From: Manduca sexta
Lineage: Eukaryota; Arthropoda; Insecta; Lepidoptera; Sphingidae
DNA: 64,000 bases
Assembly (NCBI RefSeq): GCF_014839805.1
Contig: NC_051123.1
Coordinates: 1,470,727 to 1,534,726, forward strand
Reading direction: 5' to 3'
Both the position numbers and the translations under genes were made by a program. This document shows, piece by piece, positions 24,990 to 39,900 of this stretch. Position 1 is the first letter of the stretch. Every line of letters begins with the position of its first letter. The notes under the pieces were generated by a model, which saw nothing but the letters and a program-made list of their open reading frames with translations, was not told the origin of the DNA and searched no databases.

Positions 24990-27900
24990 GTAGGTCTTTG
25001 TTATTATTGCCAAAGCGCCTTATTTGAGAACTAATAATACATAAAAAAATAAAAAGTTGTCAAAGCATAGATGGTTTTGTGATAGTAAGTCATTTCAAAA
25101 TAATATTTTTATATTAGTATTTGTCTGGCTTGTAAAACAAAAGAACTGGACAGTATAATTGTATTTATCTTTTTGTAAAGCAGGAAAATATGTTTATGAA
25201 TTGGTTTGATAATTTCAGGAAGGCAAAAACCTGTTTAATAATTTAATATATGTGGTTGATTGTTTTATTGAACCAAATGCAGTAATACATAAGGATCACT
25301 TTCACTTGAAATTATTTACCCTAAATGGATTCCAGTAAGATTTTATTTTTAATATATTGATATCAGGCACCCAGCCAGTCATAAATATGTAAATTGCTTC
25401 TGCAACATGATTGAAAAGGCATGTTGCAGTGGCAATGGTTGAACTTCTCTAAAAGGGAACTGGACACAACACAGTATAGGTACTAACATGCATAAACATG
25501 ATCTGAAATTTGTTCTAATTATAATCAGATTCTACATAAATTACGAAAGAGAAGACAGTAGGAATCAGGTATACAGACCTATATATTGAAAACAGTAAAT
25601 AATGTGAGCAAATACCTGATTGTGATCACTTAAAAAAATTCTAATCATTGATGTGGATTAGATTTTTTTTCTTCATCATTGATGATAATTATCTCTTCAT
25701 AAAAATGCCTTTGTTAGTTCTTTTATAATATCGCAAAAACAATATATAATACTTTATTTGAATAGTTAATTTTTCTTTAACATGGTAGTGTGACAATACA
25801 AATCTTTAACTAATATTTTGTGAATAATTGCTTGACACCAAACTGCATTGCAACTTGACAGTAAAATGTTGATGAAATGATAATAAATAGATCAAATAAT
25901 ACAATAGTCAAGAAATTGGTGTAATATTAAACACACCACATTCAAACTATGAATTCAAGGTTTAGTTTTTTCTTTAAATGGTCTCTTTCACAATTCAATA
26001 CTATTATTGAATTGATTTTTTAAGCTTGATAAAAAGTATCTGAATTAAATTACGTGAAGGTTGATTGGTAAGACAAGGAAATTATAATGCCATTTTATTT
26101 GAGAATGAGTTTGATCTTAAATATACATTTAAAATAGTAATTTTATAATTTTTTTAATGAATAAAATAAAAAAGAAAATGCTTATAATTTTATAAAAAAT
26201 TAAAACATTAAAATATTTAAAAACATAACAACAGGCTATTGTTTCAGAACACTATTTAGTGGCTAACAATTTTAATGGTAATCAGTTATACTGATAACTA
26301 GATGTCCCTGCAATGCTAAACAATGGTTTAACATTGAAGCAAGTGCAATGGTAAATATTTGACATTGATGTGTTTTGCAATGGTAAAAGTACATTTCTTT
26401 TCTCAAACAATTAAAAAAAAAAATGTGTAAGTTAAATTAAATTTGCTGTCTTATTATTCTTTATGCTTTTCATATTACATTAATTATATTTATGATTTAA
26501 GAGAACGGAAGCATTAAGACAAACAAAAAACACAGATGGAACACAAAATTTCATCGAACCCTTTCTTTACATACATTTATTTTGAGAACTACTCGTATTT
26601 AAATGGTAATTTTGATAAGTAAAACCACACAAATATTCAAAAACAAATAAAAATAATAAAAAATAACATAAATATATCTATTGTAAATAAAAATAGTAAA
26701 AAAAAGTTTGGATAATTTAAATACATTACTGTATACAAGAAAACAGAATATACATTGTAGGAAAGAATTCTAACACACAATGTTATTTGAAAGGTATATA
26801 GAATAAACACTGGAATCTGGACCTGAGATAATGTAATCAACTGACCTGCAGTAGGTTCATGCATATGTCCATGAGTGCAGGGCAATGCCTTTGATAAGGA
26901 AATGCAGGGTCTGTATCTGGTATGCGAGATGTGTGCAATATGGTTTACTAAATGTTTTTACAGCTCTGAGAACCTAAAATATATTTCCACAGAATACTAG
27001 GTGTGTTGTGTCTTTTTCTAAGATGACGGGAAACTATATATGGTAGTCTAGAACATAAATAAAAATGTTAATAAATATTTATTTGTAACAAACACAGCAC
27101 ATACATATGTATAAAAAAAACAAACAAAAAGTACTTAAAACTATGTTTTCTTCTAAAGGACTCCAACTTTACATTTGCTGGCGATAAAGTCAGCACTGGT
27201 CTTCTGTTGGGCCATTTTATTGTTGATAATATTGCAGGCGCCAAAAGCAACAATGTGTGAACCAAAAAAAAAACAGTAGTTCTTTGAGAACCTCCTTTTT
27301 TGAAGTCGGTTAAAAAGGCATGGCAAACCAGTTTATGTCATTATTTATAAAAAAAATAATAATGTGCTTGTAACATGCCACCCACAACCAGCCTTAGCAG
27401 TTAGCCTTCTGTTTTGGCACCATGATTTACATTTTCAGTTCCCAACTTTATTTTGGTTACCATAAATCACTATTGTGCCGGAATTATTTTGACTCATGGC
27501 TTTGGTTGGTGAACCAATCTCTGGTTTGAGATATAGCCAATAATAATTATTTATTTTCATTGAGACTATATAAATGCAAAAACCTATTTGTTCCCTTTGT
27601 ATTATAAGTTATACATCAATGCTATACTTAAACACAATCAATATTTAATATTTGGCAGTTGAATTCATTCCAATTTAATCCCAGAATCTAGTTTATATTC
27701 ATATTATTTATATTTAGATTATAATCTATGCTATATTTGGATATTTTAATATTTCAATGAAGCATAGCAGTTGGCAGCCACTTGTACTTTACAATTACGC
27801 GAAATATAATACCGTCACAGCGCACGTCATCCGAGCTACAGATGCTAACCAGACCTTCACTTCTAAATATACTGATTATAATATAAACAATGTCTGCCCT

Positions 27901-30900
27901 GTATAATATAATAGAATCCCTCTGCTGGGCACGGCCTTCCTCTAATACTAAGAGGGTTTAGACCTTAGACAACTACGCTGGCCTAATGGGGATTGGCAGA
28001 CTTGTCACACCCTCAAAATTCTTATTCAGAACTTCTTAGTTCCGTAGGTTTTCTGACGATGTTTTCGGCGGTAGTCGAGACGAATGTGCAAGTTCAAAAC
28101 CCAAAGGCACGCACCTCTGACTTTTCTAAAGTGATGTGTGCATTCTTTGTGAATTATTGCTTGTTTTAACGGTAAAGGAAAAACTGATTACATATTACAA
28201 AATAAATACTTCGACCGGTTCCAGACATTAAACAAATATACAAACTTGTCGGCCATTAGTCGATTCCTAAACGATTTTAACCGCTACCGTCGGATCTATT
28301 ACTGGTAAGTCTCTCATATGTGAGAGTCCGCATGGATAGGCACCACCGCCATGTCTATTTCTGCCGCCAAGCAGCAGTGTGTAGTTGCTGTTGTCCGGTT
28401 TGAAGGACTTTGTAGCCAGTGTAACTACTGGATATAATGACTTAACATCTCATGTCTCAGGATGACAAGCGCAGTGGAATACCAAACAATATTTTGTAAT
28501 TGAAGGGGTTGGATGGTGTTTCTACTGTTTATGGGCGGTCGTATCGCTGACCATCAAGCGAACGGCAAGCTCGTCTCGTCATTCAAAGCAATAAAAAATC
28601 TATAGCGTAAATGGACCAATCAGAACAAAGTTTGTGCTTACCGATGAGTTATCTTTCTTGGTTTATTTAAGAATAGCTAATGGCTTACCATTAACGCTAG
28701 ATGACCGCTAACGACCCGTTAATCGTATAATTTATTGCAATCATTAATCAGTTTTATTTACGTAACTTGTTACTTGTTAATTTAATAAATTGTGGTGTAA
28801 TTTCATGATCACCATAAATCTTTAGTCTACCTTGCATAGGTTGTCTGTCTGGGTCTTAAAAATATTTGGAAAATCGGTAGTTATATGTTAGCATTCCTTG
28901 TACGGACTTATGGAATATACAGTACGCTACAATTGACGGTAAATACTTTGGCGATAACTGAACTGGCAACCGCAGCGTTGGATGTCCACCCACGAGGTTG
29001 ACAGATGACCTCATAAAAGTCGTAGGAGGTCGCTGGATGCGGGCCGCTTCCAATAGGTAAATCTGGAAATCTTTGGAGGCCCATGTTCAACAGTGGACAT
29101 CCTGCGGCTGATGATGATGATGATGATGACGGCTGCTTCTGTTGGCTCAGACAGACCATGAATAGTATCGTGAACCGAGTTACAGACGGCGGAAGGCCCA
29201 CGATTCTCATATAGTCCACTTGGATGGATCTAAGTGGACTATAAACATAAGACGTCATACTACGGATAGTATCACGTCTTTTTCCCCACTTCAGTAGGCG
29301 AATGTGTATCATACCTACATTTCGAGCTATGTTAGGTCCTACGTTAAAGGGGGCCAATCTATTGCTATGTACCGGGCACAATTCTAGACCCCGCCGATAT
29401 TGAACAGAAAACACCAGTATCACTGCCTCAATCCGAACCTGAGACCTCAGAGCAGGTTGTCATACCGCATACGCCCCCAAGGCTTTCAGATTTAAATGAT
29501 TATATACGTCAAGACGAAATACATATATGAATTTCAAAGTAATTAATATGGGATGTCTGCCACGTTAGCGTGTGGATATTTATTTGGGGTTGACCAGACG
29601 GCATACATACTACATCTTATAAGTAATATCAGCCCTGTATTATATACTTGCCCACTGCTGAGCACAGGCCTCCTCTACTACTGAGAGGGATTAGGCCTTA
29701 GCCCACCACGCTGGCCTAGTGCGGATTGGTAGACTTCACACACCTTCGAAATTCTTATAAAGAACTTCTCAGATGTGCAGGTTTCCTCACGATGTTTTCC
29801 TTCACCGTTAAAGCGAACGATAAATTCACAAAGAATACACACATGATTATTTATTTTTTTTAGAAAAGTCAGAGGTGTGTGCCCTTGGGATTTGAACCTG
29901 CGGACATTCGTCTCGGCAGTCCGTTCCACACCCAACTAGGCTATCGCCGCTTTTACTACATCATGTATTTACGTATTTTTAGATAGCGTCATAATTAATA
30001 TAATTAGGTTAAATTATTGATAACTCTTGCGTGGACAGTAGATTTCGGGGCTTTCCCAATGCCAATATATATCTTAAGAGATAAAATAAATATAAACATA
30101 TTCTCTTTATCTCGTTGTAAGTCACATGGGCGTTTGTGACTAATTAATATACAAATTTCAGCCTTGTATCAACGACGTAGGCAAAAGTACAATTAGTTTG
30201 CAGTTGTCTAGGTGTAATGGAACAAATAGTGCTCCTATCTAAATTTATATCCAACTTTTGCCTGGCTCCATCCTCGTGAAAAAGTTTTGCGGGATAGAAA
30301 TTATAGCAGATAGGAGTAATCTAAGATGTTTTTATTACATAGATACGTTGTCCGAGCTCAATACTGGCAAGACGAAAGTACGGTAATTGCCCGACTTGTC
30401 GTCCAATGAGCGTGCGGCACTAACTTTGTTACGTATCTGTCGATGTATATACATCCTTTTCTAACGAATGTATGCTACATCTTTTTATTCCTTATTCGAG
30501 CCAATTTGTACAGGTACGTGACTATAGCGAATACTGCGCTGTTTTTATGTGCCATTTTGTTAGTGTATGACGCGTCTATTTGTAAAACGTCATTAGGAGT
30601 AATGTAGGAGTGTTTATCTGCACATTATTAGCCCGAAGTCTGGAATTTGTGCCCAATATGGCGGTCGATTCGCCGCCCTTCATATCATGACGAAAACTGG
30701 GTGCCCTGGTTGCATTGCCTACCTACCCTTTAGGTGTGTAGGATGTGTATTTTGTTTTGTTTATCGTGTATATAACTCATAACATAAGTCAATCGCGGTA
30801 TTTGCCAAGAAATAATACATAGTTATTGATGTTGATCGACTTGTTGCGCGGCGCATGGTGGCTCAAATGCAGTTTGCAGTGTATGCGATTGCTTGCGATC

Positions 30901-33900
30901 GTTGACTCTGACTGGATGTTGGCTAATCAAGGTCAACGGCAAAACGCCGGCACGTAACGACATCACGTGCTTTGGACCAACGCGTACTTTCTATTATTAC
31001 ATTCATTCATTAGCGTCATCTGGTTTGTAGGTTGTCACTGACTACTGAGTGTCCGGAGAACTAAAACATCGTAATATGTTTAAATAGACTTACTCACGCC
31101 TCTTATCCTTAAAGGGGTTGGTAGAGGCGCAAGTTGTGGTAGGATATATTTATATCCGCTCGGATAGCAACCATTCATGAGGTGTTAAAAATCGTCCTCC
31201 TAGCCCACGTAAGTGTGTCGCGTTCCGGGATTAGCCTGTGTATATCCGGTTCCAAGAAGCATAATTGTGTCGACTGTCGAGGAGTAATCATCTCTCGTCA
31301 GTCGACGTTCTATTGGACCCCACTCCACTTACCATCAGGTGCAGTAGGGGTCACATAGCCCTGTACGTATAAAAACGGGCACCCACTTTTCCGTCGTATA
31401 ATGTGTTGGGTGTACCCGTTGTAAAACGGTCCCGAGTTCAATGCCGGGGCCGAAAAAATATTAGAATTTTTTTTAAATCGGGTTTGTGGGCTTTAAGAAT
31501 ATAAATTATTATAATAGGAATGATCGAATCAGAAATTAGGAGATCCGTAGGAGAACAAAGGTTACTGACATAGCCCATAGGATTAGCAAGTTGAAGTGGC
31601 AGTGGGCCGGGCACATAGCTCGAAGAACCGATGGCCGTTGGGGTCGAAAGGTTCTAGAGTGGAGGCCAGGTACAGGCAAGCGAAATGTCGGACGAACGCC
31701 TACAAGGTGGACGGACGACCTGGCTAAGGTCGCAGGAAGTCGCTGGATGCAGGCCGCTTCCAACAGGTCGACGTGGAGATCCTTGGGAATGCCTCTGTTT
31801 AGCAGTGGACTTCCTGTGGCTGAGATGATGATGATGAAAGAACACTCAAATCTCAAACTGCTACGGAATCAAATTGGAACAAAATTAGAAAAAAAATCTT
31901 ATAACACAAACAGTTCAATTTTCAAATGGCGAAGTAAAAGGCAATTTACTGCAATACATGGCTTGCATTCAAAATTACAATTAATCAATTGTATCACTTA
32001 CATGTCGGTTTAACGACGTAGACGATAATAATAACGAGCGGAAAACGCGTGTGATGCAGTTGACAAATGTGCACTTTTACATAAATAAGTAATGTGCGCG
32101 CTACAAAACTCGCAAAGAGCATGCGTAATAAAAACGCGCGTATTTCAAACATAGAATCACGTTTTTGTCCCTTTTTAGGATTTTATTATTTTGAACAATA
32201 AAATCAACAATAACCCTCATTAAATTGCTGCTGATAGATTACTTATGATTATAAGAAAAAAGCGAGCTTCTACCAATGCTATTACTTTACGTATTTTCGT
32301 AATTCTAAAGGAGGCTTATTGACTACGAAGGACGTCAAAAAGACTGCTTTATATAGTTTGAAATTGAAAAAAAACGTAACAAATAACAAACATGAAAAAA
32401 ATAATATACGTTTATTTGAACCTCCTTTTTTGAAGTCGGTTAGTAGAATAGCACTGAAGATTAAGCAACACAATTAGCGATAAGATATATTATTGTATTC
32501 TAAATGAATTTCACTCGTACAATACATTTTAATAATGTTAATTAATTAGAAGCAATTAATGTCATTTTTATCGTTTGCGTTTTTTCCACAAACTTGGGGT
32601 TTAATATTTATCAATGCTTTGAATTTGATAATTATTATCTAACTTAGAATTTTGTTACTAATAAATACATCATCATACTTGTGATATAAGATGTATTTTT
32701 TTTATTGAAAGCACAGGTATGAGTGTTAACTGCACTTGATAATGAGTGAAGTAAAGTCTAAAGGACATGTCGACTGACGAGATGGAAACATCCCCACACG
32801 GTCGGCATAGTTATGCCGGTCAGCCTAATTTCTTCTTCACACTCCGCTTAAAGCTCCGCTTTTCAATAAACCATATTGCAGTCTTGTCAAACCTTTTAAC
32901 CGACTTCAAAAAGTAGGAGGTATTCAACTGAGTTTTTTTCATGTATCTTATGCCATATCTCCCAAATTTTGAATCGATTTTGAAAATTCTTTATTTTTAT
33001 CCAGGAAGGTGCCTGCGAGTCACCAAACGACTACCTAGGCCGGAACAACGCCAAAGGCGTGGACTTGAACCGCGACTTCCCGGACCAGTTCGACAAGAAT
33101 CGAACCAACGACCCCGAATACATATATGGCAACCGCCAGCCGGAGACGGCCGCGCTGATCCGATGGGTGTTGGGCAAGCAGTTTGTGCTGTCTGGCAATC
33201 TACACGGAGGCGCCATTGTCGCGAGCTATCCCTACGATGATTTGAAGTAATGTACCGATATTTATTAATTGTATTGTTTTTGTAATAATGTGTGTGTGTC
33301 ATGTGATTAGTGATCTCCCCTGCTTATGTACACACGGTAGAATTGACATTTCAAAATGTAAACGTGTCTAAAACAAAAGTGCCAATATAACTGTTACTTT
33401 CAAAGAGAGAGATAAACAAAAAAAAACTTACTTCTTTTTTACTGCAAAGCAAATGTCATTAAATCTTGAGCCGTATATATGACGGCATTTGGTGCTTACG
33501 TCGTTTTAGAATAAAACAAAATTCAAAGTGAAAATTATGAATGAAAATATCTGAATTTTGATAATAGAAAAAATATGGGTCTCATAATTTTAGAACTAGT
33601 TTCATAAAATATAAACATTTGAGTATGTTGAAAAAATGAAATGTTGTCAATTGTGAAAGTGCAGTCGGCCTTAATAGGATAATAGGGCTTCACTATCGAA
33701 GGGTGAAATTTTCGAAAAGGAACCCGACAAACTAATAATATGAATATATGCTGTCTAGAAATCGTTCTAATGATAATTAAATTTTACATCAATTACATAA
33801 GTGAAGCCGGCAGGAATCGGTTTATATGGACCCTTCGCTTCCGCCGTAGGGCTTAGAGTTTAGGGAAGAAATGGAATGGCCTCTATCTTTCACTATAATT

Positions 33901-36900
33901 CCATCATCATCATTACAAGTATAATTCCATATAATTGTAATGTTGTGCGTAGCTTCAATCGGCGTTTGAATTTAGCTCTGTTAACACTATTACATGCATC
34001 CTTTTTTGTATAATTATAATTTATACTCTGTAGCTATGCCTAAATAAAATAAAATAAAATCAGTAGACTTGATAATGTGCCGTGTTCACATCGGTTTTTG
34101 TGACATAGTACTACCCTCATTGTCACGGCCGATGTTAGGATATGAGAATTGCTAGGTGCTCGCAATTAGGTGCTGCGTGCATAGAGCTTAGGGTTGTTAA
34201 TAAAGCAATTTCACCTTTAAGTACAATCTTAAGTAGATTGATATTGAACTATTTAAACAACACTTGAGCTGTTGTTTAAACAAAAAAATCTCAACTCTCG
34301 CAAGTTGAAATTAAGCGTATAATTACATAATTAAAAATGCAACGTTATTTAATTTCGCCTAGACAGCGGACGGTGAGGCAAGTATTGCGCATTGCGAACA
34401 AACCTGTTTAGGCTCAGAGCAGTGCACACTTATTGATTATGGCAGTGGTCACTTTCACTCGTGCTCTTAAATGGATGTAACTAATATTTAGACAAAAAAG
34501 CCATTCCACTTGGCATGATAGCGATAGCTTAGTTGGGTGTGGCACGGACTGCCGAAACGAATGTCCGCAGGTTCAAATTTTAAGACCCAAGGACACGCAC
34601 CTCTGATTTTTCTAAAATTATGTGTGTCGTATCTGTGAATTATCGCTTGCTTTAACGGTGAAGGAAATCATCATGATAAAACCTGCATACCTGAGAATTT
34701 ATTATTTATTTATTTCTCACATGTCTCTGATAAAAATTAAATGTCCATTTCCTAAGAACACCTGACCAGTCTGATATAACTGGTACAGACAAACATCATT
34801 CTAACATCTTTAACAAGCTCTCAAGTAGAATCAACATTAATAACTGGTCGATATTTTTGGCTTTTCATTCGGGGGCTTTGCTTCACCTGTGTGATGTCAC
34901 CATGCAAGAATAATATAACATTAAATTCAAAAAAGTCAACATTACTATATTTGGACAACATTGGACTATTTACAGTTAGGTCACTGTTCTCATTAAAAAA
35001 ATTGTTTCAGATCGGGCAAGGAATGCTGCGAGGAGAGTAAAACGCCTGATGATGCATTATTCAAGCACTTGGCGAATGTGTACGCATCGCACAACCCGGA
35101 TATGCTCGCGGGGGACAAGTGCCCGCCGGAGAAATTCGAAGGGGGGGTCACTAATGGCGCCATGTGGTACTCTGTGCAAGGTCTGTATGCATAATATTAA
35201 TTTTTTTTTTTTGTGTATCGGACCCCGCAGTCAACACCGGTGGAAAGCCGCGAATAGAATACTGGAATCCCCATCTTAGCGGCTGCAGGGTCCTGGAGGA
35301 AAGTTGGGAGGGGATAGCTGGGAAGACTTAATTGTTAGAGCATATACATGATACAATATTGAAGCGGCGATAGCCTAGTTGATTGTCGAATGGACTGCTG
35401 AGACGAATGTCCGCAGGTTCAAAACACAAGAGCACACAATTTTGGTTTTTCCAAAATCATATGTGTATTCTTTTTACATTATCGAAATATCATGAGGAAA
35501 TCTGAAAAAGTTCTCTATAGGAATTTCGAGGGTGTATGAGGTTTACCAACCCGCACTAGGACAGCGTGGTGGACTAAGGCTTAATCCCACCCAGTAGTAG
35601 AGGAGGCTCATGCGCAGCAGTGCGACAGTATACAATACAGGACTGATATTATTATTATTATAATATTGAAGCTATACTTATCGATGTAGTTTATTTTATA
35701 ATTGTTTGCAATACTAGGTACTCACTTGTTTAAATATAATAAAAAAATACTTAATACCATATTGGAGTTCTTCTTCAATAATAATTTAAAATTTTAAATA
35801 ATATCAAGAGCCATAAGGTGATGGCATGTAGTATCTTGCTATCTCTTTCACACGCCCACGCCGTAACAGCACTGACACCGTAACATTCATTTTATAAATG
35901 TCATTATTTCACTTCTACTGAATATAAAAAAAATGTTATTGCTAATTCATTTTAAAAATGCTTTGAAATAAAACTATTTTCTCCCGACGTTTAGAAGACT
36001 TTGTAGCCTTCATGGTCACGGTTTACGCGATAAAATCTGTATATAGTTTAATTTCAATGTGTAACATTCGCGTAAATATAAATTACTATTTAAAAATGCT
36101 TTGTAATATAGATTCAATTTTTTTTTATATTTAAAGTTAATAAATCCACTACCCTACAAGGGCGTCGCCAAGGGGGCAGGTGCCTCCCCCTACCCCTAGG
36201 GGTTCTAAAACTAATTAATTCACCAATTCCATTTCTAATATTCCGTACACTCAATTACGCTCTGCCCTATGTTATTGTTAAAGCGGGAGAGGGGAGTGGG
36301 AGAGGAACATGTGCTCTCGACTTTACAATTCATACTTCTCTCATTCTCCATATCAACTTGCCCCCTAGGCCATTGGCTAGCGACGCTCTACCCTATCAAT
36401 TCGCGTAACTTCGAATACTAAACGGTATTTTAACTACCCCAGGCGGCATGCAAGACTTCAACTACGTAAACTCGAACGCTTACGAGGTGACGTTCGAGTT
36501 GTCATGCTGTAAGTACCCGCGCGCATCGCAACTGGAACAGTACTGGCGTGCCAACAAGGAGTCGTTACTGGCGTTCATGGAACAAAGCCACATCGGCATC
36601 AAAGGCTTGGTTGTGGATGAAAATGGAGTACCGGTGAAGGTGAGATTTTAAAAAATATTTTTAATAGGGTATTTAACTAAGTTTGATTGTATGCATTTTT
36701 TAATATGTAACAGCAATTAGTACAAAATATCACTTTGTGAAAACAGCATTTAAATTCGATAAGAAATGAGGCAGTGATTCAAATTTCAAATATGGTAATG
36801 TGCAGGAATGGGCGAGAAGTGAAGATATCGCTCCATCTCTTTCTTCCGCACGCAGCGTAATGCTCGCTGACGTCACATGCAAATATTTGGTCTCTTTTAT

Positions 36901-39900
36901 ATTTTTTGACTCTCGCCCCTACTACAAAATTTCAATGACAACTTGTGGATTGTTCCCCAGATTTCAATGTTTCTTCTGTTTTAGAATTTATGCCCCATAC
37001 ATACTTTATAAAAGCTATAAAAGGAGTCAAATACCCTATTCATCGCTTTTTATGTATTTACAGTGATTACTTTGAAATGTGTTGATGGATTCGTATAATT
37101 CTTTTATAATTCAATAGTAGAAATAATCGCGGTGGTCCCACAAAAATATAGTTATCTTGGGTTCAGTTTTATATAGTCTATGGTAGACCTTACGCAGACG
37201 ATGTTTTACATGTGCCGTGTATACACTCTAAATGCGTCTAATACGCGCAGTAAACGCAATAGAGTCGAGAATAGTGAACTTTAACCAACAATTGTGATTG
37301 ATTGATTTTAAAACATAATTTGAATACTTAAATGTCTAAATCAACTAACTTTAATTCGATATTATAAATCCCAGACGACTACTATGATGTTGACATTCTC
37401 TTTGGCATCATTAACTCACTTTACGCCAATTCAGAACTTATTGGCTCGACGTAGGTTGTTATGCACCCGCATGTATGTGAAATCGATGAAAGCAATAATT
37501 TTATTACCAACATGCATTACTTTATTAACCGGATATAAAACTGTGAAAGTGTCTGATAGAGTTTTTTGATGTCAAATAGCAGTCTCAAATACGCATTGTT
37601 GGCAAGGACATTGTAGTTATGATATGGGCATTATAAGAGTTTAATACCTTGGTCTTAGAATGATGAGCGCAAGGCAGGAGCGAAAGGTGAAATTTTCCGT
37701 AAGGTAACCCGACACAATGCATAGGTGACAAGAACTCCCTCTTCAATCTCCACACACTTTAATTCTATATTATGTTTTTTTTGGAATTTATTAGTCTTAT
37801 TGTAATTTTGCTAACATGAAATTTTTTTTTCTCATATTTCTAACATAAATAATTAACATAGACCCTTTTAATAGTGTGCCAGCGAAGTATCATGCAAATA
37901 TTTTAAAGCCTTTTCAATAATACAAATTAAATAATAATGAGGTACTACATCAAAAGTTAACGATTAAAGGTCAAAAAGCCCTTTTAATATTCTCGATATT
38001 AATTACAATGAGCCTTAACGTGATTCGCTATATCTTTCCCCATAGTAGCCATTTTGTTTTCCTTCTAGCACGCCGAGATCTCAGTGCGCGGCATTAACCA
38101 CTCGGTGCGCACCACAGACCACGGGTACTTCTTCAGGCTTCTGATGCCCGGAGAGTACAACGTCACTGTGTTTGCTGCTGGGTGAGTACTTCTGTTCTAT
38201 TCTCGGTATCTTCTTTTCGCTTCTGTTATTCGATGCTGTATCTAATATTTTGTATGGTAGTGGAACGATATCAGAAAAAGAAAACAGTGACTTTGATTCT
38301 CTTCGTATTTAAAGAACATTAAAAATGAATCAAGACGTTTTAGGCCGTCATGGCCATCGGCAAGGGTAATTGCAACTGAGTAATCGTATTTCGTTAATAA
38401 TCTTTCTTTTAAAAATACATTGACGATCAAAATTTCTTATAAGTTGTGGACAAAATAGGTAAAGATAATAGTCGCCAGAAATTGCAAGATGGCAGCAGTT
38501 CCCAAAGGTCTGTAGGGAATCATTGAGAGAACTCCACAGCAATGTACATACTGCGCCTGATAATAACGGCCTAATGGTACCTCAGAGTACCAGCCATAGG
38601 CACAACGTCTAAACGCTCTGTTTAGCCTAACAAGGCTATAAAATATTTGTCAACAGCTACGCGTCCCCACGCCCGGTGACAGTGACGGTCCCGGAGCGGC
38701 AGACGGCGCCGGAGTGGGTGAACCTGACGGTGACGCGGCGCTCGGACGGTAAGTCGGCCGAGACTCTCCCCTACCACGACAACGCGGCCGTCGCCACACT
38801 AACACACTGCGCTGTGCTGATGCTCAATATCATATTCGTTGTCATTGTCGAAGCCTGACCACCTCACTATAGATACCGCGTTAGAGTAGATTCGAGTTTA
38901 TCGATTAATAATATATGTGTCAAAAATTTTATAAAAAATATCGATTAAAAATATCGATAGTATGAAATATTTAATAGTGATTTTTTATTAAATAATCTTG
39001 CTGAAAACGATTTAAATAATTTGATTTATTCTTATTACAAGGGTTTATTCTAATGCTGTATCTATTTATGGACACGGTTCTATTATTCTTTTGTATGGTT
39101 ATGGAAAACTCAAACTGGTAATGGTAAACACAAACTGCCATGTGATAATCTATGTTCTTAGCCTCTTAATTTCAATTTCATTTTTTAATGATACCTTTAT
39201 ATTCTACTATTTTTTCTACTTATCATATTTTCATGAAGCGCAAAAAAAAAATATTTCCAAGTGAGCAATTATCCATGACTTAAATTGAGTCTCTTTTTAT
39301 CGTATGAGTATTTTTTTAATGGAATATATTTTTGAAAAAATAGTTCTATAAAAACTCTTATATAATAAAGATGATTATTTGCTTAATTTTTGCACTGCCA
39401 ATGGTACAATAAAATTAAAAAAAAATGTATTTTATTGACTGATTTAATAGTACGAAATGTATATAATTTTTTGAAATGAAACTTTCATAGTACTTACATT
39501 ATAATAATAAAAATAAACCGCTATTGGAACATTCACTGATATTGCAGTTTACAGCCGTCTTAGAATCTTTTGTCCTATGAGATCACATGTTTTAATGATA
39601 CAGGAAAAAACCTAGAATAAAAAAATAAATAAAAAAGAAATTCAATTTAGTACTAGACTAGATTTTATTTTCTTTAATCAACAATCTGAGATGGAACCAC
39701 ATATTTTTTTTCCAAAAACTTCCGTTTTTTATTCATAATATTACTATGAAATTTTCACTTTTTTTTTGTATTTACGTATGTGACATAGTAGATTATGATA
39801 CAGTAGGTGAACACTGTCACCTCGGGTCACAGTGCTGGCTCTGGCAGGACCTGCAGAATTTCTGGCAAGTGTTGTTTGATTTTGGAGTGAGATTTTTTTA

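Larger units (their letters stand above)
24990..33004. other. CPD intron 1 (8 kb)
   Basis: No second copy of exon 1 was recognised, although Drosophila silver uses alternative first exons. Contents include AT-rich sequence, SINE pieces (27895-28190 and 29617-29953), LINE ends (28300-28600, 28964-29130, 31537-31840), copies of the CACCTGATGG repeat (31136-31346 and 32728-32830) and the AACCGACTTC repeat abutting exon 2. Confidence 0.8.

Noticed and set aside
28908..29423. 171-aa open frame on the - strand
   Set aside because: It runs antisense through an RTE LINE end and other repeat-like sequence; the serine run is the reversed TGA tail and there is no family motif.
24990..33004. Alternative first exon of CPD, as in Drosophila silver
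   Set aside because: I looked for an HGDE/HGNE-type block in intron 1 and saw none; the intron is repeats and AT-rich sequence.
32997..33302. - strand frames over CPD exon 2
   Set aside because: Antisense shadows of the conserved carboxypeptidase exon.
35366..35440. tRNA gene
   Set aside because: A- and B-box motifs are present but they belong to the head of a SINE with target duplications and a non-tRNA body; the cloverleaf is not preserved.
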